Source: Paraburkholderia fungorum
GTDB taxonomy: Bacteria > Pseudomonadota > Gammaproteobacteria > Burkholderiales > Burkholderiaceae
Assembly: GCF_003610895.1 (NCBI RefSeq)
Contig: NZ_MCAS01000046.1
Location: forward strand, 1 to 43,773
Length of the DNA: 43,773 bases
Reading direction: 5' to 3'
A program made the translations under genes and the position numbers. Shown one piece after another: positions 1 through 8,262 of this stretch (its first letter is position 1; the number at the start of each line of letters is the position of its first letter). The notes beneath the pieces were generated by a model. The model was not told the origin of the DNA and did no database searches. It saw only the letters and a list, made by a program, of their open reading frames with translations.

Positions 1-224
1 CGCACCACTTCCTGCTCCATGGCAGCGGGGGTCTTCGAGGGACTGCTGGCAGGGCGCCGCGATTGATCGGATAGCGCGTTCTCGCCGCGCCTGAGCCACT
101 TGTAGCCGGTCTGCCGGCTGATGTTAAAGCGCTGGCACAGTTCGGTCATCGTCAGCGTGTCCTGACTGGCCAGATGAACAAATTCCTGTCGGAGGCTCAT
201 GGTGTCTCTTGCGTTCCAGGGCAT
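1..224 (-). CDS. IS481-family transposase, N-terminal fragment (runs off window)
   Basis: About 74 residues are visible from an ATG at 224; the gene continues beyond position 1. The protein starts MPWNARDTMSLRQEFVHLAS and contains a helix-turn-helix (residues about 28-45, around TELCQRFNISRQTGYKWL) followed by a DQSRRP segment, an arrangement typical of IS481-type integrases that bind the terminal repeats before the DDE catalytic core. The core itself is outside the window, so activity cannot be judged. A second in-frame ATG at 200 begins MSLRQEF and is an alternative start. No stop codon or frameshift interrupts the visible part. Confidence 0.75.
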   Translation of the reverse strand, partial: MPWNARDTMSLRQEFVHLASQDTLTMTELCQRFNISRQTGYKWLRRGENALSDQSRRPASSPSKTPAAMEQEVV

Positions 225-304
225 GGTCGGGACCGGGCGTTTTAATACCCGGAAGTGTCAACCATGTCCCCGCACACCTGTCAGCTATGTCTCCGGTCTA
301 TACA
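1..304 (-). mobile_element. IS481-like insertion sequence, one end only
   Basis: This is the transposase-start end of an insertion sequence; the rest lies left of the window. Read on the minus strand, the element would begin at 304 with TGTATAGACC, followed by evenly spaced GGAGACAT- and GACAGGTGT-like blocks and then the transposase start at 224. A terminus beginning TGT is usual in IS481-type elements. To the right the DNA changes abruptly into a dispersed repeat whose other copy, near 43140, has different upstream DNA, which supports a boundary at 304/305. The far end and any target-site duplication cannot be seen. The family call rests on recognition of the transposase N-terminus and the terminal motif. 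Confidence 0.7.
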
Positions 305-475
305 CTTGCCGCAAAGAAAAGTAGGCAAAAGAAAGCGGCTCAAACCGCCAGCTCTTAAGCGGGTCCCCCGCGCAGCCACGGTAGTGGTGCATCTGGAATC
401 TGTGCTCTCGCACATTCGGCATCAGTGGCACAGCAGTCATGCTTCCGGCGGCGCTGCGCGCGCCGCGGCGGTTGT
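305..475 (+). repeat. Dispersed intergenic repeat, copy A (left end cut by the IS)
   Basis: This stretch closely matches 43141-43305 in the same orientation. The shared core includes the blocks AAGCGGGTCCCCCGCG, CCACGGTAGTGGTGCATCTG, TCTCGCACATTCGGC and GGCGCTGCGCGCGCCG. The second copy extends further left into a perfect hairpin (43127-43150); here only the right arm remains because IS sequence begins at 304. Open reading frames through it have no protein-like features and their frames are not kept between the copies, so I treat it as non-coding repeated DNA. Positions 476-510 hold nothing I recognise. Confidence 0.85.
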
Positions 476-510
476 TCCAAAACAGTCCAGACATCTATTT
501 CCGGGGTGCG

Positions 511-545
511 GAGCGTCGGGTGCGACTTTGTCGCGCCCGACGCTC
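511..545 (-). terminator. Hairpin downstream of thrC
   Basis: GAGCGTCGGG followed by TGCGAC, a TTT loop, then GTCGC and GCCCGACGCTC form a stem of about 15 pairs with one T bulge, starting 5 bases after the thrC stop. No U-run follows on the minus strand, so it may act as a 3' processing or weak termination hairpin rather than a classic intrinsic terminator. Confidence 0.5.
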
Positions 546-550
546 CCGGG

Positions 551-2002
551 TTACTTCCCCGTGTTGGCGACGATGAAGTCCTTTACGCGCTGGACGTCCG
601 CCGGCAGTACCTCGAATCGCTGCGGTAGCGATTCCAGTCCCGAAAACGCAGCGGGACGCTCCGGTTCGCGCAGCAGCGCTTCGCGGATCGTTTCGCCAAA
701 CTTGATCGGTTGCGCCGTTTCCAGCACGATCATCGGGATGCCCGCCTGCAGATGCTCGCGAGCGACCTTCAGGCCGTCTGCCGTGTGCGTGTCAATCATC
801 GTGTCGTAACGCTCGAAGACGTCGCGGATCGCATCCACGCGGTCCTCGTGGCTGCTGCGGCCCGACACGAAACCGAATTCCTGCACGCGCGCAAAATCGC
901 CGCTCGCGGCGAGGTCGAAACCGCCCTTCTCTTCAACGTCGCGGAACAGTTGCAGCACGCGCGCCGGGTCGCGGCCCAGCAGGTCGAACACGAAACGCTC
1001 GAAGTTCGAGGCCTTCGAAATGTCCATGCTCGGGCTGCTCGTGTGATACGTCTCGGCCGCCTTGCGCACGCGGTAAATGCCCGTGCGGAAGAACTCGTCG
1101 AGCACATCGTTCTCATTCGTGGCAACCACCAGCTTCTCGATCGGCAAACCCATCATGCGTGCGATGTGACCGGCGCACACGTTGCCGAAATTGCCCGACG
1201 GCACCGTGAACGAAACACGTTCGTCGTTCGACTTCGTTGCGGCGAAGTAGCCCTTGAAGTAATACACGACCTGCGCCACGACGCGTGCCCAGTTGATCGA
1301 GTTGACCGTGCCGATCTTGTACTTCGCCTTGAACGCGTGGTCGTTCGAAACCGCCTTCACGATGTCCTGGGCGTCGTCGAACACACCTTCGACCGCGATG
1401 TTGAAAATGTTCGGGTCCTGCAGGCTGTACATCTGCGCAGTCTGGAACGCGCTCATCTTCTTGTGCGGCGAGAGCATGAACACGCTAATGCCCTTTTTGC
1501 CACGCATCGCATATTCCGCCGCGCTGCCGGTGTCGCCCGAAGTCGCGCCGAGAATGTTCAGCGTCTCGCCGTGCTTCGCCAGTGCGTATTCGAACAGGTT
1601 GCCGATCAACTGCATCGCCATGTCCTTGAACGCGAGCGTCGGGCCGTTCGACAACTCCAGCAGCGACAGTGGCGCGCCGTTCTCGACGCCCAGCGTCTTC
1701 AACGGAGTGATCTGCTCGGCGCTTTCGTCGTCGCGCACGTGGCAATACGTCTTTGCTGTGTAAGTCTTGCGCGTCAGCGCGCGCAGGTCCTCAGCAGGAA
1801 TGTCGTCGCTGAATTTCGACAGGATCTCGAAGGCGAGGTCCGCGTACGGCAGCGTGCGCCAGCGCGCCAGTTCGTCGGCCGTGACGCGCGGATATTCGGC
1901 CGGCAGGTACAGGCCGCCGTCTTTCGCAAGACCGCCCAGCAGAATGTCGGAAAACGTATGACGCTCGCCGGCGCCGGCGCCGCGTGTAGAAAGGTAGTTC
2001 AT
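551..2002 (-). CDS. thrC: Threonine synthase
   Basis: ThrC converts O-phospho-L-homoserine to L-threonine with pyridoxal phosphate, the last step of threonine synthesis in the cytoplasm. The 483-residue protein is full length for the long bacterial form. Its N-terminus, MNYLSTRGAG, is typical of the family. The PLP lysine is K126 in the motif SNGPTLAFKDMA, and the phosphate-binding GATSGDTG segment follows at about residue 152. It lies 8 bases after hom on the same strand, so the two are almost certainly co-transcribed with alaA upstream. A hairpin follows the stop. The start is secure because the conserved N-terminus begins exactly at this ATG. Confidence 0.97.
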   Translation of the reverse strand: MNYLSTRGAGAGERHTFSDILLGGLAKDGGLYLPAEYPRVTADELARWRTLPYADLAFEILSKFSDDIPAEDLRALTRKTYTAKTYCHVRDDESAEQITPLKTLGVENGAPLSLLELSNGPTLAFKDMAMQLIGNLFEYALAKHGETLNILGATSGDTGSAAEYAMRGKKGISVFMLSPHKKMSAFQTAQMYSLQDPNIFNIAVEGVFDDAQDIVKAVSNDHAFKAKYKIGTVNSINWARVVAQVVYYFKGYFAATKSNDERVSFTVPSGNFGNVCAGHIARMMGLPIEKLVVATNENDVLDEFFRTGIYRVRKAAETYHTSSPSMDISKASNFERFVFDLLGRDPARVLQLFRDVEEKGGFDLAASGDFARVQEFGFVSGRSSHEDRVDAIRDVFERYDTMIDTHTADGLKVAREHLQAGIPMIVLETAQPIKFGETIREALLREPERPAAFSGLESLPQRFEVLPADVQRVKDFIVANTGK

Positions 2003-2010
2003 AGTTCGGC

Positions 2011-3342
2011 CTAGTTCAGCGCTTCCATGCGCAGCTTCGTGACTTGCGAGACAACGGTCTTCAGCGCTTCGATCGTTTTGATCGCCGCGTTGACGTGCTT
2101 TTCAACCGTTTCGTGCGTAATCAGGATGATGTCGGTTTCGCCCTTGCCGTTCGCGTCGACCTGCTCCGATTCCTTCTGCAGCAACGCGTCGATCGAAATG
2201 CCGGTATCCGCCAGGATGCGCGTGATGTCAGCCAGCACGCCGGTCACGTCCGCCACTCGCAGACGCAGGTAGTAGCCGCTCGTCACGTCGTCGATCGAGA
2301 GGATCGGCGTGCTCGACAGGCTGTCCGGCTGGAACGCCAGATGCGGCACGCGATGCTCCGGGTCCGCCGTGTGCAGCCGCGTCACGTCGACCAGATCCGC
2401 CACCACGGCGGATGCCGTCGGCTCCGCGCCCGCGCCCTTGCCGTAGTACAGCGTCGTGCCGACCGCGTCGCCATGCACGACGACCGCGTTCATCGCGCCT
2501 TCCACGTTCGCGAGCAGGCGCTTCTCCGGAATCAGCGTGGGATGCACGCGCAACTCGATGCCCTTGTCCGTGCGACGCGCGATACCGAGCAGCTTGATGC
2601 GATAGCCGAGTTCTTCGGCGTATTTGATGTCGATTGCCGCCAGCTTGCTGATGCCTTCGACGTACGCCTTGTCGAATTGCACCGGCACGCCGAACGCGAT
2701 CGCGCTCATGATCGTCGCCTTGTGGGCGGCGTCCACGCCTTCGATGTCGAAAGTCGGATCGGCTTCGGCGTAACCCAGTTCCTGCGCGGCTTTCAGGGCG
2801 GTCGCGAAATCGAGCCCGCGGTCGCGCATCTCCGAGAGGATGTAGTTCGTCGTGCCGTTGATGATGCCGGCGATGTACTGGATGCGATTGGCCGTGAGCC
2901 CCTCGCGCAGCGCCTTGATGATCGGAATGCCGCCCGCCACCGCCGCCTCGAACGACACCATCACGCCATTGGCGCGCGCCGCTTCGAAAATCTCCGTACC
3001 GTGCACGGCGAGCAGCGCCTTGTTGGCGGTAACCACATGCTTGCGGTTCTTGATCGCGCGCAGGACGAGATCGCGTGCCACGCCCGTGCCGCCGATCATT
3101 TCCGCCACGATATCGATCGACGGATCGTCCACCACCGCGTTGAAGTCGTCGGTCAGCGCCACGGTGCCGGCTTCACTGCCGAGCGCCGCGGTCGCCTTGG
3201 CGGGATTGCGCACGGCAATGCGTGCAATCTCAATGCCACGGCCCGCGCGGCGTTTGATTTCTTCCTGATTGCGGCGCAGTACCGTGAAGGTGCCGCTGCC
3301 TACCGTGCCGAAGCCCAGCAGTCCAACTTTGATCGGTTCCAT
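2011..3342 (-). CDS. hom: Homoserine dehydrogenase
   Basis: This enzyme reduces aspartate semialdehyde to homoserine, the branch point towards threonine and methionine. The product has 443 residues. An N-terminal NAD(P)-binding fold begins KVGLLGFGTVGSGT; a catalytic domain follows with the conserved GGIPIIKALREGL and GIINGTTNYIL segments; a C-terminal ACT domain (about residues 350-440) probably senses threonine. I chose the ATG at 3342 (MEPIKVG) over an upstream in-frame start at 3426, whose extra 28 residues do not look like family sequence. The visible Shine-Dalgarno is weak. It sits between alaA (85-base gap) and thrC (8-base gap). It is a stand-alone enzyme, not fused to aspartokinase. 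Confidence 0.96.
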   Translation of the reverse strand: MEPIKVGLLGFGTVGSGTFTVLRRNQEEIKRRAGRGIEIARIAVRNPAKATAALGSEAGTVALTDDFNAVVDDPSIDIVAEMIGGTGVARDLVLRAIKNRKHVVTANKALLAVHGTEIFEAARANGVMVSFEAAVAGGIPIIKALREGLTANRIQYIAGIINGTTNYILSEMRDRGLDFATALKAAQELGYAEADPTFDIEGVDAAHKATIMSAIAFGVPVQFDKAYVEGISKLAAIDIKYAEELGYRIKLLGIARRTDKGIELRVHPTLIPEKRLLANVEGAMNAVVVHGDAVGTTLYYGKGAGAEPTASAVVADLVDVTRLHTADPEHRVPHLAFQPDSLSSTPILSIDDVTSGYYLRLRVADVTGVLADITRILADTGISIDALLQKESEQVDANGKGETDIILITHETVEKHVNAAIKTIEALKTVVSQVTKLRMEALN

Positions 3343-3427
3343 GCAGCGTGTGTTTTCGAGTAAGTGATTAAAAGGAAACTGAGGCAACTCGGGCTGGCAG
3401 CGGCGCGCGCCCGGCGCGCCGTCCACC

Positions 3428-4666
3428 TCAAGCTGTGTGGCGTCTGCGGTAGCCGTCGAGGAAACGCGCGATCCGGTTGATCGAATCCGCGAGGTCGTCC
3501 ACGTTCGGCAGGAACACGACGCGGAAGTGATCCGGCGTCTTCCAGTTGAAACCGGTGCCTTGCACCAGCAGCACGCGTTCTTCCAGCAGAAGGTCGAGGA
3601 TGAACTGCTGGTCGTCCTGAATCGGATAAATCTTCGGATCGAGGCGCGGGAACATATACAGCGCCGCTTCCGGCTTGACGCAGCTCACGCCGGGGATGGC
3701 CGTCAGCATGTCATACGCGAGTTCACGCTGTTTGTACAGGCGCCCGCTCGGCACGATCAGATCGTTGATGCTTTGATAGCCGCCGAGCGCGGTCTGGATC
3801 GCGTACTGGCCGGGCACGTTCGGGCACAGGCGCATCGAGGCCAGAATGCCGAGCCCCTCAAAATAGTCTTTGCCATGACGGCGGTTCTCGCCCGTCAGAC
3901 CCGAGATGAACATCCAGCCGGCGCGGTAGCCGCACGAACGGTAACTCTTCGAGAGGCTATTGAATGTGACAGTGAGCACATCTTCGGAGAGCGCGGCCAT
4001 CGACGTGTGCTTCTTGCCGTCGTAGACGATCTTGTCGTAGACCTCGTCGGCGAAAATCACGAGGCCGTGCTGGCGGGCGATCTCGATCAGGCCGAGCAGC
4101 AGTTCGTCCGAGTACAGCGCGCCGGTCGGGTTGTTCGGATTGATGACGACGAGCGCACGCGTATTCGGCGTGATTTTCGCGCGAATGTCATCCAGATCGG
4201 GCATCCAGCTGTTCGATTCGTCGCAGATGTAATGCACGGGCGTGCCGCCCGACAGGCTGACACCGGCGGTCCACAACGGGTAGTCCGGCGCGGGCAGCAG
4301 TACTTCGTCGCCGTCGTTCAGGAGACCCTGCAGCGCCATCACGATCAGCTCGGAGGCGCCATTGCCGATGTAGATGTCGTCCAGTTCGACGCCGTGCACG
4401 CCCTTCTGCTGCGTGTAGTGCATGATCGCCTTGCGCGCGGCGAACACCCCCTTGGAATCGGAGTAGCCCGACGAGCCCGGCAGATTCAGAATCATGTCCT
4501 GAATGATTTCATCCGGCGCGTCGAAACCGAACGGCGCCAGATTGCCGATGTTCAGCTTGATGATGCGATGGCCCTCTTCTTCGAGCCGCTTTGCGTGTTC
4601 GAGGACGGGCCCGCGAATGTCGTAGCAGACATTCAACAACTTGTTGGATTTGAGAATCGGTTTCAC
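3428..4666 (-). CDS. alaA: Alanine-forming aminotransferase, AlaA type (class I/II, PLP)
   Basis: This is a fold-type I aminotransferase closely resembling E. coli AlaA (YfbQ), which makes alanine from pyruvate and glutamate. The 412-residue protein keeps the family signatures NVCYDIRGPVLEHAKRLEEE, NPNNPTGA and NSLSKSY, with K240 as the PLP lysine. The start is inferred to be GTG at 4666 (protein begins MKPILKSNKLL). A longer in-frame reading from ATG 4864 adds 66 residues that do not resemble the family. A purine-rich AGGA lies about 12 bases before the GTG. It is the first gene of an alaA-hom-thrC unit. The substrate is inferred from the homology; other 2-oxo acids are possible. Confidence 0.88.
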   Translation of the reverse strand: MKPILKSNKLLNVCYDIRGPVLEHAKRLEEEGHRIIKLNIGNLAPFGFDAPDEIIQDMILNLPGSSGYSDSKGVFAARKAIMHYTQQKGVHGVELDDIYIGNGASELIVMALQGLLNDGDEVLLPAPDYPLWTAGVSLSGGTPVHYICDESNSWMPDLDDIRAKITPNTRALVVINPNNPTGALYSDELLLGLIEIARQHGLVIFADEVYDKIVYDGKKHTSMAALSEDVLTVTFNSLSKSYRSCGYRAGWMFISGLTGENRRHGKDYFEGLGILASMRLCPNVPGQYAIQTALGGYQSINDLIVPSGRLYKQRELAYDMLTAIPGVSCVKPEAALYMFPRLDPKIYPIQDDQQFILDLLLEERVLLVQGTGFNWKTPDHFRVVFLPNVDDLADSINRIARFLDGYRRRHTA

Positions 4667-5227
4667 GGCGGGCACTTCATCCTGTTGATGGGCTTGGGCG
4701 AAAGGGCTGGGACCAAAAAACCGGACCCAGGCAAATCCGCCGACACGGGGAATTATGGTGCGGCACGCCCGCCAGACACGGATCGGACCGCCAGACGCGG
4801 ATTGAGCCGGCTTGCTGGACTGCTCGGGCGCGCCGTCGGCGGATTGCGCCGACGTTGCAGCCAAACAGACCCAAAGCAGGCAAAAACAATCGAAAAACAG
4901 ACAAAAAACAGGCAGAACCGCGCCGGTAGCCGGTGAACCGCGCCCGTGCCCTCAGCGCGGCTTATGGCAGCAAATGAGGCAGCAAATGAGGCAACACCCG
5001 GGGGCACCCACGGCGACACTTCAGCGAGGGGCGCCGCCAAGCGGCTAAAAAGTTATAATTTAGCGGATTTTGGCCGACTTCCGCAATGCACCAACCGCAA
5101 CGGCAAGCCTTTTCGGCCGCTTCTGTGCCATTCGCGTGTCGCACTCGCGTCAAACCGCCCTGCCTCCGTTCTGCCCGGTCAGGCCGCCAACACGCATGAT
5201 GTCTCACGACGACCTCGGAAAACGAAT
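4667..5227. other. Intergenic region between divergent alaA and the Mth938-like gene
   Basis: There is no convincing gene in these 561 bases. The part next to alaA (4865-4920) is A-rich on the plus strand. A 12-base unit, GGCAGCAAATGA, occurs twice in tandem at 4966-4989 and partly again. A perfect TATAAT stands at 5054-5059 on the plus strand, but I see no good -35 at 16-18 bases upstream. It could drive the Mth938-like gene with a leader of about 160 bases. Other open frames here are shadows. Confidence 0.5.
4966..4995. repeat. Short tandem repeat, 12-base unit
   Basis: GGCAGCAAATGA occurs at 4966-4977 and 4978-4989, followed by the partial unit GGCAAC. The unit is a multiple of three, but no supported gene runs through it. 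Confidence 0.7.
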
Positions 5228-5602
5228 TTGAAATTACATCAGGATTCCAGCGGCGCCCTCAACACCGTCACCGGCTACGGCGCCGACTATGTCGAAATCA
5301 ATCTGGTGCGCCATTCGGGCAGCATTCTCGTGCTGCCGGAAGCGCCAGTCATTCCCTGGCCCGTCACCTCTTTCGAGGACCTGAGCGCCGAACATTTCGC
5401 CATGCTGGTGGATGCCGCGCCGGAAGTGGTCATATTCGGCAGCGGCGAGCGGCTGCGCTTCCCGCATCCACGCCTGACCGCGGCGCTCACCGCCAAGCGC
5501 ATCGGCGTCGAAACAATGGACTTCAAGGCCGCCTGCCGCACCTACAACATTCTGATGGCCGAGGGCCGCAAGGTCGCGGCCGCGTTGCTGATCGAAGCGT
5601 AG
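5228..5602 (+). CDS. Mth938-like domain protein (DUF498)
   Basis: A 124-residue protein of the Mth938/DUF498 family, related to the mitochondrial complex I assembly factor NDUFAF3; the bacterial role is not established. The recognisable core runs from GYGADYVEINLVRHSGSI through SFEDLSAEHF and EVVIFGSGERLRFP to IGVETMDFKAACRTYNILMA. The start appears to be TTG at 5228 (read as MKLHQDSSGAL), because relatives begin at this point. The open frame continues upstream to 4946 with unlike residues, so the exact start is uncertain. It lies 242 bases before arnT and is probably unrelated to the arn genes in function. Confidence 0.85.
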   Translation: MKLHQDSSGALNTVTGYGADYVEINLVRHSGSILVLPEAPVIPWPVTSFEDLSAEHFAMLVDAAPEVVIFGSGERLRFPHPRLTAALTAKRIGVETMDFKAACRTYNILMAEGRKVAAALLIEA

Positions 5603-5844
5603 CGGCGCCACGCGAGCGCAGCGTAGCCGGCGCTGCGGCATTGCGTTGCCGTGCTTGATCTGCCGTGCGGACAGGGCCCGCCACGCACGGCATCCGTCGC
5701 GCGCGGCCAGCGGACCGGCGCCAGCGCTCGCCGCATCCCGGCCGATAACGTACACTGCGCGCCATTGGCGCCAAGCCGGCAATCGCCCTTCCCAAATAAC
5801 ACCGCCTCGCCGCTCACGCGGCGTCGCCAAAAAGGTTGAAATCC

Positions 5845-7605
5845 ATGAACGATACGCCGACAAGGCTACCGCTCAATCGCACCACGATCCTGCTGCTGGT
5901 GCTGGCCCTCGCCGTGATCTGGTTCGTGCCGCTCGGCTGGCGTCACCTGCTGCCGAGCGACGAAGGCCGCTACGCCGAAATGGCGCGCGAAATGTTCGTC
6001 ACCGGTGACTGGATCACACCGCGCTACAACGGCTACAAGTATTTCGAGAAACCACCGCTGCAAACCTGGGCGAACGCGCTCACGTTCGCGTGGTTCGGCA
6101 TCGGCGAATGGCAGGCGCGGCTATACACCGCACTGACGGGCTTTGCCGGCGTGCTGTTGATCGGCTTCACCGGTGCGCGCGTGTTCAACACGGCGACCGG
6201 CGTGTTCGCGGCGATCGTGCTGGCCACGTCGCCCTACTGGAACCTGATGGGCCACTTCAACACGCTCGACATGGGCCTGTCGTTCTGGATGGAGCTGGCG
6301 CTCTGCGCGTTGCTGCTGGCGCAGCGCCCCAACCTGCCGGGCGCGAGCGTGCGGGCATGGATGTGGGTGTGCTGGGGATCGATGGCGCTCGCAGTGCTGT
6401 CCAAGGGCCTTGTCGGCCTGATCCTGCCCGGTGCCGTGCTCGTGCTGTACACCCTGGCCGCGCGCGACTGGGCCGTGTGGAAGCGTCTGCATCTGATCGG
6501 CGGCCTGATTGTGTTCTTCGCGATCGTCACGCCGTGGTTCGTGCTGGTGCAGCAGCGCAACCCGGAATTCCTGAACTTCTTCTTCATCGTTCAGCAGTTC
6601 AAGCGCTATCTGACCCCTGAGCAGAACCGCCCGGGACCGTTCTACTACTTCGTGCCGGTGCTCCTGGTCGGCTTCCTGCCGTGGTTGTCGGTCACCCTGC
6701 AGAGTTTTCGCCATGCCTGGCGTCTGCCGCGCCAGCCGAACGGCTTCGCGCCGGTCACGCTGATGCTGGTCTGGACCGCGTTCATCTTCCTGTTCTTCAG
6801 CGCGTCCCACTCCAAGCTGCTCTCCTATACGCTGCCGATCGCGCCGCCGATCGCGCTGGTCATCGGCATGTACCTGCCGCTCGTCACGCGTGACCAGTTG
6901 CGCCGCCATCTGGCGGGCTATGCGCTGTTCCTCGTGGTAGCCGCGTTTGCCGCGCTGTTCATGTCGCGCTTCGGCAACGCGCGCAACCCCACTGAGCTGT
7001 ACGTCGAATACCGCGTCTGGGTACTGGCGGCGCTCGGTGTCGCTTTCGTGTTCACGTTGTTCGCGCTGTGGCTGAACCGCCGCAGCCGCGCCGGCACGCT
7101 CGGCGCCATCGCGAGCTTTGGCGCGGCGTGGCTGCTGCTCGGCACGATTGCCGGCACGGGTCACGAAGTGTTCGGCCGCCTGAGCTCCGGCGCGCCGCTC
7201 GCACCGGCGATCAAGGCCGAGATCGCCAGGCTGCCGGCCAACACGCCGTTCTACTCGGTTGGCGTGCTCGACCACACGCTGCCGTTCTACGTCGACCATA
7301 CGATGATCATGGTCGAACATCCTGACGAACTGGCGTTCGGCATATCCGTCGAACCGCAGAAATGGGTGCCCACGGTCGACGCATGGATCGAACGCTGGAA
7401 GGCCGACCGCTATGCGCTGGCGCTGATCCCGCCGTCGACTTACGACCGGCTGCTCAAAGAGGGGCTGCCGATGCAGGTAATCGCGCGCGACTCGCGCCGG
7501 GTGGTGGTGGCCAAGCCTGCGGCGGTGTCCACGCCCACGTCCGGCGCGGCGGCACAAGGCGCACCGGCCCAGGATCCAGCCACGCCAGTGGAAAAACCAC
7601 AATAA
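5845..7605 (+). CDS. arnT: Lipid A L-Ara4N transferase (GT-C family)
   Basis: ArnT transfers 4-amino-4-deoxy-L-arabinose from undecaprenyl phosphate to lipid A phosphates on the periplasmic side of the inner membrane, lowering surface charge and giving resistance to polymyxin and cationic peptides. The 586-residue protein has an N-terminal membrane helix, then the periplasmic catalytic motif SDEGRYAEMA (D39, E40) and YFEKPPLQTW (66-75), about a dozen hydrophobic segments up to about residue 440, and a C-terminal periplasmic domain ending in an Ala/Pro-rich tail. ATG 5845 is preceded by AAAAGG with 9 bases between; a TTG nine bases upstream is less likely. It starts the local arn cluster; in E. 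coli arnT instead follows arnD. Confidence 0.93.
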   Translation: MNDTPTRLPLNRTTILLLVLALAVIWFVPLGWRHLLPSDEGRYAEMAREMFVTGDWITPRYNGYKYFEKPPLQTWANALTFAWFGIGEWQARLYTALTGFAGVLLIGFTGARVFNTATGVFAAIVLATSPYWNLMGHFNTLDMGLSFWMELALCALLLAQRPNLPGASVRAWMWVCWGSMALAVLSKGLVGLILPGAVLVLYTLAARDWAVWKRLHLIGGLIVFFAIVTPWFVLVQQRNPEFLNFFFIVQQFKRYLTPEQNRPGPFYYFVPVLLVGFLPWLSVTLQSFRHAWRLPRQPNGFAPVTLMLVWTAFIFLFFSASHSKLLSYTLPIAPPIALVIGMYLPLVTRDQLRRHLAGYALFLVVAAFAALFMSRFGNARNPTELYVEYRVWVLAALGVAFVFTLFALWLNRRSRAGTLGAIASFGAAWLLLGTIAGTGHEVFGRLSSGAPLAPAIKAEIARLPANTPFYSVGVLDHTLPFYVDHTMIMVEHPDELAFGISVEPQKWVPTVDAWIERWKADRYALALIPPSTYDRLLKEGLPMQVIARDSRRVVVAKPAAVSTPTSGAAAQGAPAQDPATPVEKPQ

Positions 7606-7633
7606 TGACCCCATCTCAGGGATTGACCGTTCG

Positions 7634-8005
7634 ATGAACCCAATTTCGCTCTTTTGTATCCTCGCCGGCGTCACGTTGAACGCCGGTGCGCAGTTGCTGC
7701 TCAAAGCCGGAACGAATGCCGTTGGACACTTCGAATTCACCCGTGCGAACATCCTGCCCATCGCCTTTCGCCTCGCGACACAGCCGCCGATCATCGGCGG
7801 CCTCGCCTGCTACGTGGTCAGCGTGGTCGTGTGGGTAGTCGGCCTCTCGCGGGTGGACGTATCGATTGCCTATCCGATGTTGTCGCTCGGATACGTCGTC
7901 AACGCGTTCGCGGCGTGGTATCTATTCGGCGAAGTGATGTCGGTACAGAAGCTGGTGGGCATCGGCGTCATCCTGATCGGCGTCGTCGTGCTGGCGCGCA
8001 GCTAG
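7634..8005 (+). CDS. arnE: SMR/EamA-type membrane protein, probable Ara4N-lipid flippase subunit
   Basis: The 123-residue protein has four predicted membrane helices (about 5-20, 48-68, 76-92 and 101-120) and the small-multidrug-resistance fold, including the LNAGAQLLLKAG and VSIAYPMLSLGYVV segments. In E. coli the ArnE/ArnF pair moves undecaprenyl-phosphate-Ara4N across the inner membrane. Here only one such gene is present, directly after arnT (28-base gap). The role is inferred from position and size; the symbol means ArnE-like, since a single subunit may act as a homodimer. A hairpin follows the stop and a 257-base gap separates it from arnB. Confidence 0.78.
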   Translation: MNPISLFCILAGVTLNAGAQLLLKAGTNAVGHFEFTRANILPIAFRLATQPPIIGGLACYVVSVVVWVVGLSRVDVSIAYPMLSLGYVVNAFAAWYLFGEVMSVQKLVGIGVILIGVVVLARS

Positions 8006-8010
8006 GCTGC

Positions 8011-8040
8011 CATGCCCCCGGCTGCGCTGTGCCGGGCATG
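8011..8040 (+). terminator. Hairpin between arnE-like gene and arnB
   Basis: CATGCCC at 8011 pairs with GGGCATG at 8034-8040, extended by GGC/GCC with two bulged C. ATTTATT follows rather than a clean U-run. It may be a weak terminator or attenuator separating arnT-arnE from arnB. The rest of the gap (8041-8262) shows no gene. Confidence 0.4.
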
Positions 8041-8262
8041 ATTTATTACCGTTTATTGCGGTCGCCGGCGCGGGCTCTGCGAGAATGCCGGCTGCAAAGA
8101 TGTCGTAAGCCGGGCACGGCCGCCGGCTCAGCAACACTTAAGTCTCGCCGCGGTAAGCTTGGCGGTTGCGCCCTTTTTTAGTCATGGCCTTGGGTTTGCG
8201 GGTAGTTTGTGATCTACTTCGCGCCCTTCGGGTTGTGCCCCTTTCAATCGAGCGAAGCATTC

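Noticed and set aside
255..809. 184-residue plus-strand open frame running from the IS end through the repeat into thrC
   Set aside because: It crosses three unrelated pieces of DNA and overlaps thrC antisense.
710..2014. Long plus-strand open frame opposite thrC, and similar ones at 2044-3363, 3437-4936, 14217-16151 (minus), 26815-28239 (minus) and 28712-30559 (minus)
   Set aside because: They mirror clear genes on the other strand, are rich in Arg/His/Val as antisense frames of GC-rich genes are, and have no family signatures or ribosome binding sites.
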